Positions 22,140-34,444 of a stretch of DNA of 64,000 bases are shown one piece after another; position 1 is the stretch's first letter; every line of letters starts with the position of its first letter. The translations under genes were made by a program, and so were the position numbers. The notes beneath the pieces were generated by a model. It was given only the letters and a program-made list of their open reading frames with translations, made no database searches and was not told the origin of the DNA. The DNA comes from Ambrosia x helenae. Lineage: Eukaryota > Streptophyta > Magnoliopsida > Asterales > Asteraceae. The stretch covers positions 37,570,204-37,634,203 of the forward strand of contig CM061223.1 of NCBI GenBank assembly GCA_030844895.1, given 5' to 3'.

Positions 22140-22880
22140 GCAAAATATTACACCAAATTAACGAGCGTTTTATTATTTTTCCAGCGAGTACCATAGTGTT
22201 ATACAAAAAACGAAAAAAAGACCCGACTTTTTTGTGGATTTTAAGTGGGTTTTGTTCATGCAGGAAAAAAACACAATGCACTGTGTAGTGAAAAAACACA
22301 AAACTGTAGCAGAAAAAAAACGCAATAAACATTAGAACACGAGTTGTCAGCTCAGAAAAACACAAAAAATAGGAAAAAAACACAATGCACAGTACAAAAC
22401 AACACAATATTTAGAGAAAAACACAATTTGCGGAAAAATGCAACACAAAACTGCAGTAGAAAAAAACATAAAAACACAAATTGTCAGCTCAGAAAACCAC
22501 AATAGATAGAAAAAAAACACAATGCAGAGTACAAAACAACACAATATTCAGAGAAAACTCAACCTGTAGAAAAAAAGCAAAACAAAACTGTAGCAGAAAA
22601 ACACAATGAACATAAAAACAGGAATTGTCAGCTCAGCAAAACACAATAAACAGAAAAAAAAAACATAATGCACACTACAAAACAACACAATATTCAAAGA
22701 AAAAACACATTCTACAGAAAAAATGCAACACAAAACTATAGCTTAAAACCCACTAAAAACGTCTTTTTTTTCGTTTTTTATGGCACAATGGTGCTCGTTG
22801 GAAAGATAATAAAACGCTCGTTAATTTGGTGTAATTTATTTTGAAAAAAAATCGTATAAAAAAGTTATTAGCGTTTAAAG
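22140..22880. mobile_element. Inverted-repeat element around a 140-bp minisatellite
   Basis: The left arm (about 22145-22250) has TTACACCAAATTAACGAGCG, CCAGCGAGTACCA and AAGTGGGTTTTG. The right arm (about 22742-22850) carries the same blocks inverted. Between them a unit of about 140 bp (CACAATGCACAGTACAAAAC...TTGTCAGCTCAGAAAA) is repeated about 3.5 times. The arm sequence is the same family block found once in Helitrons 2 and 3, but here it is in inverted pair form with no TC/CTAG ends that I can see. There is no coding potential. Confidence 0.72.
22275..22745. repeat. Minisatellite, about 140-bp unit, about 3.5 copies
   Basis: Units start at about 22270, 22381, 22519 and 22665. Each carries CACAATGCA, ACAAAACAACACAATATT, TGTAGCAGAAAAA and TTGTCAGCTCAG. 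The sequence is almost free of G runs and T runs on the plus strand (A/C-rich), giving long false frames on the minus strand. Confidence 0.8.
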
Positions 22881-23029
22881 ATCATGGTGGAAAGTGCATG
22901 TGCCAGGCACATGAGAGAGAAAAATGCAAGTTTACCACAATACCATTCCTTCGAAATCTCATGTGAATATTTCCATCTTTGCAAACCCCATTTAATCTCC
23001 ACATTTCATTCTCAATATCAAAGGTCCTT

Positions 23030-23760
23030 GTTCATTCTCAAGACAGCCTCATACTTTCATATATCTAAGACTCGGTTTCTTACCTGTCCAAAGTTCGTAA
23101 GGAGTTTTGGAGACAAATTTCGTAAGAACTCTATTGAGTACACGAACAGCTACCTTTAAGGCCTTAATCCATAGGAATAAAGGTAAAGTTGAGTTGGCTA
23201 ACATACTGCGCACCATGTCCATTAAGATTCTATATTTTCGCTCAGACACATCGTTCTGTTGAGGAGTACCTGGTATGGTGTATTAGTTCACAATCCCCTG
23301 GCTTTTACAAAACTCATAACATGGGCCGGGGGCTTGACCCACATCAGTATGTCTACCATAATATTCACCTCCTCTATCAGATCTAACAACTTTTATTTGA
23401 CGATCTAATTGCTTTTCAACTTCATCTTTATTATCTTTAAAAGTTGTTAGTGATTCAGACTTTTCCTTAATGAGATTCAAGTACATGTAACAAGAATAAT
23501 CATCAATGAAACTGATAAGTGAAGTATGTCCAGTTATGCCAGCGATGTTATAAGGACCACTAATATCAGTAGGAATTAGTTCCAATAAATTTGAACTCCT
23601 AGTGGCACCTTTCTTATTTGTTGATGTCATTTTGCCCTTAAGGCATTTGATACATGTTCCAAAATTATCAAAATCAGGAGAGGATAATACACCATCCTTT
23701 ACGAGTCTGGTTAACCTTTCTCGTTAAATATGGCCTAAATGTTGATGCCACAACATGGAT
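23030..23760 (-). pseudogene. Copia integrase fragment
   Basis: Reading on the minus strand gives a GAG-pre-integrase tail (CIKCLKGKMTSTNKKGA), then PTDISGPYNIAG, FIDDYSCYMYLNLIKEKS with the first catalytic Asp, and VVRSDRGGEYYG with the second. SERKYRILMDMVRSML marks the third-acid region, and TPYELWTGKKPSLRYMKV the end. Frames change near 23270 and stops are scattered, including a TGA right after RYMKV. This is the catalytic core that inserts Copia cDNA. It is clearly dead. Confidence 0.88.
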
Positions 23761-23959
23761 AAAGTTTCTAAGTCTCTCTTGTGTTTCTTCTTTGTTAGTG
23801 ATTCATTATATTATATGATAACAAAGAATTGAAAAAATTATCATCTAGTTCTAACCTATAGAGACCACCATCCATAAAACCATGACCATACACTTGGAAA
23901 TCATAAGTAATCGTAAGTTTGCCGTGACCGTGAGAAACGACAAAACCGTCCATGTCTAA

Positions 23960-24533
23960 TTTTGGTCCAGCTACAAGATTCTTAGTAATCTCAGGATATA
24001 TAAGATATCATAAAGCGTATTACATAAATCAGTTTTCAATTTTAATAATGTTTCCACTGCTTCAATAATAAGTGCATTTCCATTCCCAACGTTAAGTGTT
24101 CTTTGGTTTCTTGCCAGCTTCTGGATTGTACGGAATCCCTGAGTATAATTGGTTACATGAACCATAGAATCAGAATCAAACCACCAAGTATTAGATGAAA
24201 CATTTAAATTAAAGGACTCGAGTATCAAGGAAAGATGATTACCTTTCTTAGTTAGTCACTCCTTAAATTCAGAGCAATCATTCTACTTATGTCCTTCATT
24301 CTTACAGAACTTGCAGAAGAACTTGCCTTTGGAGTTCTTATGGTCAGATGAGGTACTTACATCATTCCTCTGAGTTTTAGAAATTTGATTCTTGTTAGAT
24401 TTCCTCTTCCTCTTCTTTGGATTAGCATTCGTCACGTAAGCAACTTCAGGTTTCTCAAGCTTCATTTGTTCCTCCTCTTGCATGCACATAGCAGAAATGA
24501 CACCTTATGAAAGTTATGTGAACCAAGCTATAA
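23960..24533 (-). pseudogene. Copia gag zinc knuckle and protease remnant
   Basis: The minus strand reads MCMQEEEQMKLEKPEVAYVT, a lysine-rich linker, and a zinc knuckle CKFCKNEGHK-stop-NDC in which a TAG interrupts the CCHC motif. The pepsin-type protease site follows in degenerate form (WWFDSDSMVHV, where D-S-G-A is expected), then LNVGNGNALIIEAV. Without the DSGA triad the protease could not work even if the stop were read through. Its upstream end is cut at 24533 by solo LTR 2. Confidence 0.82.
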
Positions 24534-24752
24534 TGTCACACCCCGCCTAGGCGGAAACACGGGATGCAACCACGAAAGGTTTTCAAGCACAAGATTCGAG
24601 CAAACATTCATATTTATTTAATTAGTAAAAGTACCAAACATGTTCAACGACAACAACCAAAACAAAATACAATTTAAAACCCATCACGGGATCAAAAGTT
24701 TTGAAAATACCGAAAGTGATAGTCGTGAATGAATACCCAAACATATCCCAAG

Positions 24753-24929
24753 CAGTGGCGAAGCTTGGTTCTCGAATCGGGAGGGGCCGGACTTAATTTT
24801 TTTTATCGGTAGTGGCACATCGGCGGGGGCCGGACTCAATTTACCTATGAAAATCGCAAATTTCTACCATTGCGCCAAAAAACGGGAGGGGCCAGGGCCA
24901 CCCCTGGCCCTTAATATCCTTCGTCCTTG
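24753..24929. mobile_element. hAT-type MITE, 177 bp
   Basis: The left end CAGTGGCGAAGCTTGG and the inverted right end CAAGGACGAAGGAT are diverged hAT termini. A perfect 8-bp duplication ATCCCAAG (24745-24752 and 24930-24937) flanks them. The interior contains GGGAGGGGCCGGACT-type repeats and CAGGGCCACCCCTGGCCC, a strong short hairpin. It is non-coding and nested in solo LTR 2. Confidence 0.9.
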
Positions 24930-25724
24930 ATCCCAAGTTCCATCCATAGCTTAGTTACCTGAAAAACATGCATAAAAACTTTGTCAACAAAATGTTGGTG
25001 AGTTCACGGGTTTTGAAATAAACAAAAATGTAAAGTTTAATGAAATCCTTGAATGACCCATCATTGTCTAGCTAAGAGCAATGATGATAAACCATCATGA
25101 GTCCATAACCAAACCTTGACGAGTGGTGCCTCGCACATCACACAATAAAGGAAATGTATCATCATAAAAGAAATGCAAGCACTCTTATGTCGTATGTATC
25201 CGGGTTAGAGCGACTAACTAAGAGTGAAGGTTTCAACCCAATAGATCTATTCAAGCGTTTCTAGGCTAAATCCATAGCTAATGGTTACGGTAAACTAAAT
25301 ATACGAGGGCTTTAGTAAGTACTCTAAACATATCGTCTCATGTACACCGGTCTGCTAGGAATTCATTCTAAAACTAGTAAACAATGCATGCTTTTCCCCA
25401 AAATATAAAACACTAAAAAGGAGCCGTGGAAACTCACCTCAAGTCCGTGTGTAGTCTAGCAAGAGTGTATGTCCGACAACTAGGTATCCCAACTTATACG
25501 TCCTATATATATGCATGGACACCTTAGATTTATCGAAAAGGTCCATGGTACTCGTGATTCACCCAAACTCGTGTGATACTTTTGTTTAGTTATCCTTGGT
25601 GACATTTACGTTGCTTGAAAATAGTAGTTTTTATAGGAAAAATAGATCTTGGTTCCTAACACATGTTATTAGTTATAAAACATATGTCTTTTTGTTCAAA
25701 ACATGATATATCATTTACAACTAC

Positions 25725-27405
25725 TGATGCGTGCTGATATATATAAAAATGTGCACAAGTTAAAACCCTAGACTCAACTAAACCACGCACAATCGGCAAG
25801 TGTACCGTTCGTTTGTAGCAAGCGAATAAGACCAGGTATCGAACCAAAGGACTCAATTAAACACAGAAGATTAAACTGTCACTGAATTGCTTGTTTAAAT
25901 TAATAACTAAGGGGGGTTTTAAATTGAAAATATAAAAATTGATTAACTATTAATTAACTAAATTACCCTAAATTAAATTAAATTAAATTAAAAACTAATT
26001 AAAACTAAAATAAAAACCGAACTAAAGTGATGGAAAAATCAAGCAAGGGAAAGACTGGCTACCTAGGTAAGAATCCTTAGACATAATACTCAATCCTGAC
26101 GAAGAAACCCGTTTGGAGACCCTAATTTCATCCAACTACTCTCCTCCTGCAGGTAAGGCTAGTAAGCTAGAATCAAGGCGGGACACGTGTAAAAATGCTA
26201 AAATGGAATTGGATCGCCCTAGCGTACCAAAATCCCATAGAAATCAGGTTAAAACCACTCCTGGATTAAAACCCTCAAACTATGAAGCAGACTTAAACTC
26301 TACTGAAAGAAACCTAGGAAAACTCTAAACACGGACAAGTAGCGACTCCCGCCCTAGCGCTTGCCAACTACCGAACAATGCCTAGTTAGTTACCTAGCAC
26401 TCTCGAGTTAGATTTCTCACCCTCAAGAATGGACTGCACGTTTTAGTTAATTTATTATATTAGTTTGTTATATTTGTGTCGTACTCCAACTCCAAATACT
26501 AGCACGCTAACCTAAGTTGACGAACTAGATTGATTTATAGACCTAGGGGGTATCTCTACATGCCTAGCTCCACAAAACCAATAAACAAACTTCGAATAAA
26601 ATTAACACCAACACACATATATCAAATCCAACAATAAAAATAAAAATCATGTAATTCTACACATCCAAACGGAAACCAAACGTCATTCAATCATATTATT
26701 GTCTAAATCATCATCCTAAGTAGCCATAAAAATGTCTAGCCACTCATAATATTAAAAAATACCATCACAAAATAATTAAACATAGTTTTAAGTATGTCTA
26801 GAGAAAAATTAATAAAAATTAAACCTAACCCAAGGCTCGTTGGCTCTTGATCTTTAACGTGCCCGTGGCCTTTTCTCCTTCCGTGCTCGTTCGATCGTCA
26901 CCGCTCTTGGCCGGTTGACTTCTTCTTCTTGCTGTGCGAATGAATTGCAATTGTTGTAGAATGATTGATTATTAAAATGTCCGCCGTCGTCTTTTGTCTT
27001 CAAAATAATAATCATCTCTTTCTATTGTGCGGCCTCTTTTTTTATAAAATGCCCTACCCAAAATTGGGTTGGGCTTTAGTCACCAAATTATTATTATTAT
27101 TATTATTACTATTAATATTATTATTATTACTATATACTATTATTATATATAGCATTTTAGCTCCGTGCTCTTAACTCGAGTGTTCTTGGCTTGACCAAAG
27201 TTCATCGTTTACGCTCCAACGTCCACACGAACACCTACCAAAATATAAAATAAATAAATAAGTACTAAAATTTAATAAAAATCTATACAATGACAAAAAT
27301 AGGCCAACAAACGAATACACGCCTAAAACTACTAAAAACTATATACAAAAGACTCAATTATAACAAAAAATACATAGGAGAATAGATGTGTTTTACGACA
27401 CATCA
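25725..27405 (-). repeat. Athila-A 3' LTR (left copy), 1681 bp
   Basis: It has TG...CA termini and matches 34445-36146 almost base for base. A minus-strand TATA box (TATAAAAAAAGAGG, about 27038-27051) probably starts transcription. A short ATT/TTA microsatellite at about 27090-27120 accounts for much of the length difference from the other LTR. A 71-residue open frame inside is the same in both LTRs only because they are copies. Confidence 0.95.
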
Positions 27406-28760
27406 AACATCCCCACACTTAAACCTTTTTCGTCCCTGAAAAATAATTATGTTATGGAATCACAGTTAGGTTTACATCCAGTTTCAAAACATAGGTTACT
27501 TAATTAATAATCTACTAACGTATTGATTGCGATTGCAGGTATATTGATCCTCTTAAACCCACACCGGTTTCCAAGCCCCTTTTTATTTATGTTAAGTTCA
27601 CGTTGATTAGTCTATCTAGGGTCTCACTCGAAGGAAGCCACAGTTCCTCCTAATCCCGCCTCAAGCTTATGAAGCTAAAGGAACGACCAATTGACCATTT
27701 CCCAAACGTCTTATGTAGAAAACCAAGAGAATTTAAAATCATTTTTTTTTCTTTTTTGGCATACTTAACTCAGAGGGTGTGACCAATCCAAGTCGCTATC
27801 CCAGTGGCCAGGCACCTTAAGCTTCAGCATTTTTTTTTTCATCTCAGCATACTTAACTCAGAGGGTGTGACCAATCCAAGTCGCTATCCCAGTGGCCAGG
27901 CACCTTAAGCTTCAGCATTTTTGCTTTGATTTCTATATTTTTTTTAAGTGATTAGAAATTCTAACGGTTTTCTACTTATAACGGTGCTTCTTATACTATT
28001 TTTGGCGGTTTCGGTCTCCCCGTTTCTCCTAGATGAGAACCCACAAAATAGCCTAACATAATTAATTTATTACTTTTCAAAGGAAACCTTTCTACCGGCC
28101 GAGCCTACCCACATATCCCAAATCAGAAACGTTTTCAATCAATTTTAATCTCTTATTATACATATTATTTGAAAACCGGACACCTAACTTTACCTATCAT
28201 TTTCCATATTTTATATAAGGCAAACTTCAAAATCAGGGACTTTTTTTTTTTTTAATTTTTTTTTTAAAATTTTTTTTTGACTCAAACGACTCTATATACA
28301 GATTAAACGACAGTTTCCCATCCCCACACTTAAACTCTACATTGCCCTCAATGTAGGAATAGAGAACGACTCAAAACAACAAAAAAAAAATTAAATTCCG
28401 AATACAAAAATAAAAAAAAACGAGGGCAAATTGGAAAGGACTTAGCTGGTTAATTTTTCTTCGGCTTTGACACAATGGTAAACTCTCGGGTTACTTCAAT
28501 ATAACGTACAGGTCCAGAATCGCCCGAATGGAGATTGAGTACGAGCGGTACAATCCAAACCTGCACAAGATAAAACAAAAACCCAGCAGAATACCGAACT
28601 AAAAAAAAATAATAATAATAATAAAATAAAATAAAAAGACTCAAGCTAATAACCTAGACACATAATAAAAGCAAAAACACAAAGACGACGCAACTAAGTA
28701 ATGAACATGAAAAGAAAATACAAACTCTACACATGGGGGTATCCCCACACTCTCACAAAC
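27406..28760 (-). other. Athila-A non-coding 3' region with polypurine tracts and an 88-bp tandem duplication
   Basis: Next to the LTR the minus strand reads TTTAAGTGTGGGGATG, the polypurine tract that primes plus-strand DNA. A second AAGTGTGGGGA (28321-28331) has an 8-bp-stem hairpin beside it (28337-28356, CTACATTG / CAATGTAG), and a third GTGTGGGGAT lies at about 28742-28752 just after pol. An 88-bp block (CATACTTAACTCAGAGGGTG...TTAAGCTTCAGCAT) is duplicated at about 27760 and 27848. No ORF is credible here. Confidence 0.8.
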
Positions 28761-31700
28761 CTACTCGGGATTGATCTCAGGGAGGTCCGAAACCTCCACC
28801 TCCTCATCAACGCTCATCCCATCCTCATAATGCTTCAACCTATGGCCGTTCACCTTCCATCGCTGGCCATCCTCACCTTCAATCTCAATCGTACCGTAGG
28901 GAAAAACCTGTGTAACAACATAAGGACCCGTCCAACGCGACCTAAGCATTCCTGAGAACAACCTAAGACGAGAATTATACTGTAACACTTTCTCCCCACA
29001 CTTAAATTCTTTCACTATCTTCAGACGCTTATCGTGCAACTTCTTAGTTTTCTCTTTATAATCCCACGATCTCATATAAGCATCATCCCTCAACTCCTCT
29101 AACTCATGCAACTGAAGGTATCTATGCTTACCTGCCTTATCCAAATCTAAATTCACCCTCTTCAATGCCCAAAACGCCTTATGCTCTAACTCAACCGGTA
29201 AATGGCACGCTTTTCCATAAACTAACCGAAAAGGAGTGGTGCCTATCGGTGTCTTAAATGCGGTGCGAAAAGCCCACAATGCATCCTCTAGGTGATCTGA
29301 CCAATCCTTTCGGTTCTGCCCCACTGTTATCTCTAGGATTCTCTTGATCCCGCGATTGGTATTTTCCACTTGACCACTTGTTTGTGGATGATAAGCCGTA
29401 GAAAGCCGATGGGTGACCCCATAGCGTTTCAAAGCTTTCTCCATCTGGTCATTGCAAAAGTGTGTACCACGATCGCTAATCAAGGACTTAGGAGCACCAA
29501 ACCTAGAAAACAGTGTCTTTAAAAACCTCACAACAACCCGTGCGTCATTTGTAGGCAAAGCTTGAGCTTCCACCCACTTAGAAACATAGTCAACCGCAAC
29601 TAGGATGTATCTATTCCCACGAGAATTGGGTAATGGACCCATGAAATCAATGCCCCACATATCAAATACTTCAATGGTCTGAATAGGATTTTGGGGCATC
29701 TCATTACGGGATGAGATATTACCGGTCCTCTGACAGGCATCACAATGTCTCACAAACTCATGGGCATCCTTAAAAATGGTCGGCCAGTAGAAACCCGCAT
29801 CAAACACGCGTTTGGCAGTATTAGCCGCCCCGTAGTGACCTCCTACTCTACCCTCATGACAGTGCCTAAGGATATCTCTCGTCTCCTCACCAAAAACACA
29901 TCTCCTCAAAACCTGATCTGGTCCTAACCTAAACAAGTAAGGATCATCCCACAAGTAGTACTTAGAGTCGGCTATCAATTTCTTTTTCTCCTGAAAAGTA
30001 ATATCACTCTTAAACTCACCCGAAACTAAGTAATTAGCTATGTCGGCATACCAAGGGAAGTCCCTACAGATCCTAGCTACCACAGACATCAAACTCTCAT
30101 GAGGAAAATCATCCCTAATCCTCTCTTCCCTACCTCTCTCTAACTCTGGATTCTCTAAACGAGATAGATGATCCGCAGCTACATTCTCAGCTCCACTCTT
30201 ATCCCTAATCTCAATATCAAACTCTTGAAGCAAAAGGATCCACCTAATCAGTCTAGGCTTTGCATCTTTCTTGGAGAAAAGATGCCTAAGAGCGGAATGG
30301 TCAGTAAAAATGATAGTCTTAGAAAGCACGAGATACGACCTAAACTTATCACAAGCAAAGACGACGGCTAGCAACTCCTTCTCTGTCGTCGTGTAATTCT
30401 CTTGGGCATCATTGAGTGTTTTGCTAGCGTAGTAAATGGGATGGAAATGCTTGTCCCTACGCTGGCCCAACACAGCCCCAACAGCAAAGTCGCTAGCATC
30501 ACACATGATCTCGAAAGGAAGAGTCCAATCTGGAGCGACCAGAATGGGAGCAGTCACTAAACGCTCCTTCAACAACTCAAATGCCTTGACACATTCAGCA
30601 GAAAACTCGAATGGTCGATCTTTCTCAAGAAGCTGGGTCATCGGGCGGGCAATCTTAGAAAAATCCTTAATGAAACGCCTATAGAAACCCGCGTGACCTA
30701 GAAAACTACGAATAGACTTCACAGAAGTAGGTGGCGGGAGTCAGGAAATGGTGTCGATTTTAGCTCTATCAACCTCAATCCCCGCCTGTGAAATCTTGTG
30801 CCTAAGCACAATACCCTCACGAACCATGAAGTGACACTTTTCCCAATTAAGCATCAGGTTCGTCTCCTCACACCGAGTAAGAACACGCTCTAGATTACGC
30901 AAACAATGATCGAAGGAACTCCCAAAGACAAAAAAATCATCCATGAAAACCTCCATGGAATCCTCGATCAACTCATGGAAAATCGCCATCATACATCGCT
31001 GAAACGTGGCCGGGGCATTACATAGCCCAAAAGGCATGCGTCGATACGCAAAAGTGCCAAAGGGGCATGTGAATGTGGTTTTCTCTTGATCCTCAGGTGC
31101 AATAGGGATCTGAAAGTAACCAGAGAAACCATCCAGAAAGCAGTAAAACTGCTGACCCGACAAACGCTCAAGCATCTGATCAATAAAGGGCAAGGGGAAG
31201 TGGTCCTTGCGGGTGGCGTCATTGAGTTTGCGATAGTCAATGCAAACTCGCCATCCGGTCACAGTCCTAGTGGGTATGAGCTCATTTTTCTCATTCGTGA
31301 CAACCGTCATTCCCCCTTTCTTGGGGACAACCTGGACAGGACTCACCCAAGATGAATCAGAGATGGGATAAATCAAACCTGCATCTAACAACTTAATCAC
31401 TTCTTTCTTAACCACATCCTGCATGTTCGGGTTTAGCCGTCGCTGAGGCTGGACAACTGGCTTAAACTCCTCAGTCATCAGAATCTTATGCGTGAAAAAA
31501 GAAGGGTGGATGCCCTTAATGTCAAAGAGCTTCCACGCAATAGCATGCTTGTGTGCTTTCAGTACACACAACAACCTCTCTTTCTCATCCTCTGTCAACT
31601 CAGATGATATGATGACAGGCAACTGAGAGTCCTCCCCTAAATATGCATACTCTAGATGAGATGGTAACTCCTTAAGCTCAAGGGTAGGGGGTGTCTCAAG

Positions 31701-32693
31701 TGATGGTGTCTCTAGAGGTCTCTCCGAATCAGTGGTCTCGAAAACCTGGGAGGCCTCATCAGAAAGATGAGACTGAACAGCGGGTGGAGACATGTCCCGC
31801 TCAAGATCAAACTCAGTCATCTCAATGCACCCTTTATACTCGGTACCGAGCATCTGTGTGTCAAGGGTGTCTCGCTCGCAGAAGCTAGTGAGAAAGCTCC
31901 CCACCTGATTCATGAACGAATCAATGAAGTACAGAGTATCATCGTTCTGGTTAGGGTGCTTCATGGAGTGCTGAACATCAAAAGTGACCTGCTCGTCGGC
32001 AACTCGAAGAGTGAGTTTGCCATCAAAGACATCAACAATAGCACGAGCAGTGGCTAAGAATGGACGACCAAGAATGAGTGGAACCTATGAGTCCTCGTCC
32101 ATGTCAAGTATAACAAAATCCACCGGGAAAACAAATTTATCAACCTTAACTAACAAGTTTTCCACTATCCCGCGCGGAAACTTCACCGATCGGTCGGCGA
32201 GCTGAATACTCATGCGCGTAGGAGACAACTCTCCTACATTGAGCCTAGCAAAAACAGAGTAGGGCATTAAATTAATGCTAGCTCCAAGGTCTGCAAGAGC
32301 ATTACTAACAGTGAGATTCCCTATCAGACAGGGAATGGTAAAGCTACCAGGATCAGTCATCTTCGGGGGCAGCTTATTCTGCAGCGCTGCAGAGACCTGC
32401 TCAGGAAGAGTAACAGAAGAGATCTCCTCAAGTTTCTTTTTGTTTGTGAGCAAATCTTTCAAAAACTTGGCATACTTAGGCATCTTCGAAAGAGCCTCAA
32501 CAAATGGTAAGTTCACCTGGATCTTTTTCAGCATATCCAGGAACTTACGGTACTGATCAGAATCAGCTGGTCTAGCAAGTCGACCAGGAAATGGCGGCTT
32601 AGGCTTGTAGGCCTTCACCGGAGTGTCATCTCTCTTCTCACCTTGAGACTCGCTGGTTTGTGCTGTACTTGCTGGGCGGAGCCTAGGTTGCAC
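28761..32693 (-). pseudogene. Athila-A Pol: protease, reverse transcriptase, RNase H, integrase (two nonsense codons)
   Basis: The frame is continuous from 32693 to 28761 apart from TAG at 32085-32087 and TGA at 30738-30740. The protease shows ALADLGASINLMPY. RT shows WRVCIDYRKLNDATRKDHFP, FCFLDGFSGYFQI and FMDDFFVFGSS with the two catalytic Asp. RNase H shows FEIMCDASDFAVGAVLG and FTDHSALRHLF. Integrase has an HHCC zinc finger (HCHEGRVGGHYG...CDACQRTG), then WGIDFMGPLP, ISDRGTHF and HPQTSGQVENTNR for the D-D-E triad. One stop lies between protease and RT and the other between RT and RNase H, so no full polyprotein can be made. Confidence 0.92.
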
Positions 32694-34284
32694 CTCGCCT
32701 GCTGGTGTCTCTCTCTCAACTCCCTCATCAACAGACTCATCCTCTCCTACTGGTAACGAATCATCTACCCCCTTCCCACTCCTAGTAGTAACGGCTTTCG
32801 CCTGATGCTGCCTAAACGATGAACTAGAGGAGTTAGGATTATTGACAGTGTTACTAGGAAGGCCTCCTGGTGGTCTCTGGTTAACCTGATTAGCTAATTC
32901 TACTACTTTGGCCTCTAGGTTTTGAAACGCAGCTTGTTGACCTTTCCTAAAAGCTTCATTCTCAGCAAGTTGTGACTGAATGTTACTAAGAATCTGGGAC
33001 TGGTTCTCTAGAATGGTAGTAAGGTCAGACTCAGTACGACTAGTGGGACCCCAGAGTTGGGAGCTTGGAACAGATTCTGGCGAGGTTGGTATCTAGAAGA
33101 GTTACCCCCTTGCCAGTTGGAGTTCGAGTTGGAAGTGTAGTTTTGATAAGATGGTTTAAGCCACCCAGAATTTAGAGAATCTACCTGTTCCTAACTCTGA
33201 ATTGGACACTCAGATGTGTCATGACCCCCCTACATATTTCACACCTATCTAACCTCATCTGAAGATCTCTCACTTGCTTAGTTAAATTCTCAATCACCGC
33301 AGCCAGACCAGTATCAGGTGCAATCTGATAAACACCTCGGGTAGTAGGAGAGGCGTTACTAGTCATGGGATTTGAATTCCCAACAGTATGCTTTGGTGGT
33401 CTCTCAGAATGGGCAAAACTCTCAAATAACTCATTAGCTGCATCAATATCCATTTTTTCCATGAAATTACCCTGTGCAGCTGTATTAAAACGAACTCGAG
33501 TCTCAAAAGTGAGGCCATTGTAGAATTTCTCCACAAGGGCCCAGTCAGAAAGACCATGATGAGGGCATCGGCTCAGTAGGGTCTGGAAACACTCCCAAGC
33601 CATGTAGTATGGCTCATCAGGATCCATACGGAATGAGTGAATCTGCTCCCTAATGCGGGAATCCTTGGAAGCTGGGTGATATTTTTTCAAGAATTTTCCA
33701 AGCATGTCCTCCCAAGTAGCAATGGAACTATTAGGCAAAGTGTCATACCAAGTGGCGGCACGACCAGACAAACTAAATGGGAACAAACGCAGATAAATGG
33801 CTTCCTTTGTGATGTGGGAAAGATTGAAAGTGTCACAGATGCGCACAAATCGGGACAGATGTCCATGAGCATCCTCCTCATCAAGACCATGAAATTGGGT
33901 GGCGTTAGTAATAGTGGACATGACATGGGAGGGGATTTGCCAATTGTTGGCGTCAGCAGTAGCAGGGCGAGCAATGGGAGAACGAATCCCAGTAAGTCCC
34001 TCAGTGGCACGAGAGTGCACTGTGCGTCTGACATTTCCTTCAGCCATTTCAGCAGTGAGTGGTGGGAAAGGAATGGGTTTTGGTGGAGAATGGATGGTGG
34101 GTTTAGGTTCAGAAAAAGAAAAGGATGAAAAGGATGGAGAAGACAAGCGTACCTGATCAATTTTCTTCCGGATGACCGTTCGAAACTCGTTAAGGCGCTC
34201 GTGGATGTCGAGGTTGGGATCCGTGCAGGTGGTGAATTCAGGTGGTCCTTGTGAGCGAGTATGTGGCATACACTGAAAGTGCAA
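32694..34284 (-). pseudogene. Athila-A Gag and Gag-Pol linker, frameshifted
   Basis: Gag starts MHFQCMPHTRSQGPPEF, close to the primer-binding site. The retrotransposon Gag core is clear (LRLFPFSLSGRAATWYDTLP, ATWEDMLGKFLKKYHP, FYNGLTFETRVRF). The CCHC knuckle CEICRG..HDTSEC is split by a one-base slip in a C run (33225-33230, plus strand). TAG at 33191-33193 follows, then a second slip at 33049-33052, after which coding runs open into Pol. Gag packages RNA into virus-like particles. Both slips fall in homopolymers, so sequencing error cannot be excluded for them. Confidence 0.88.
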
Positions 34285-34420
34285 ACCACGCTGGAGTTAC
34301 TAATGGATAGCAAATAACCTAGGACTAAAAGCACAAGTAGCACAGATAATCGCAGGCAGATCCAGCAAGAAGTAAACAAGCAAAACAAAACAAGTAAAAT
34401 CAAAAAGTGCAAGTAAAAAG

Positions 34421-34438
34421 TCCCCGGCAACGGCGCCA
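34421..34438 (-). other. Athila-A primer-binding site (tRNA-Asp type)
   Basis: The minus strand reads TGGCGCCGTTGCCGGGGA six bases inside the 5' LTR. It is complementary to the 3' end of plant tRNA-Asp, the usual minus-strand primer of Athila-type elements. Confidence 0.93.
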
Positions 34439-34444
34439 AAAACT

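Noticed and set aside
22060..22733. Cys/Phe-rich membrane-like minus-strand ORFs
   Set aside because: Periodic by-products of the A/C-rich 140-bp minisatellite; repeat units give repeated peptides.
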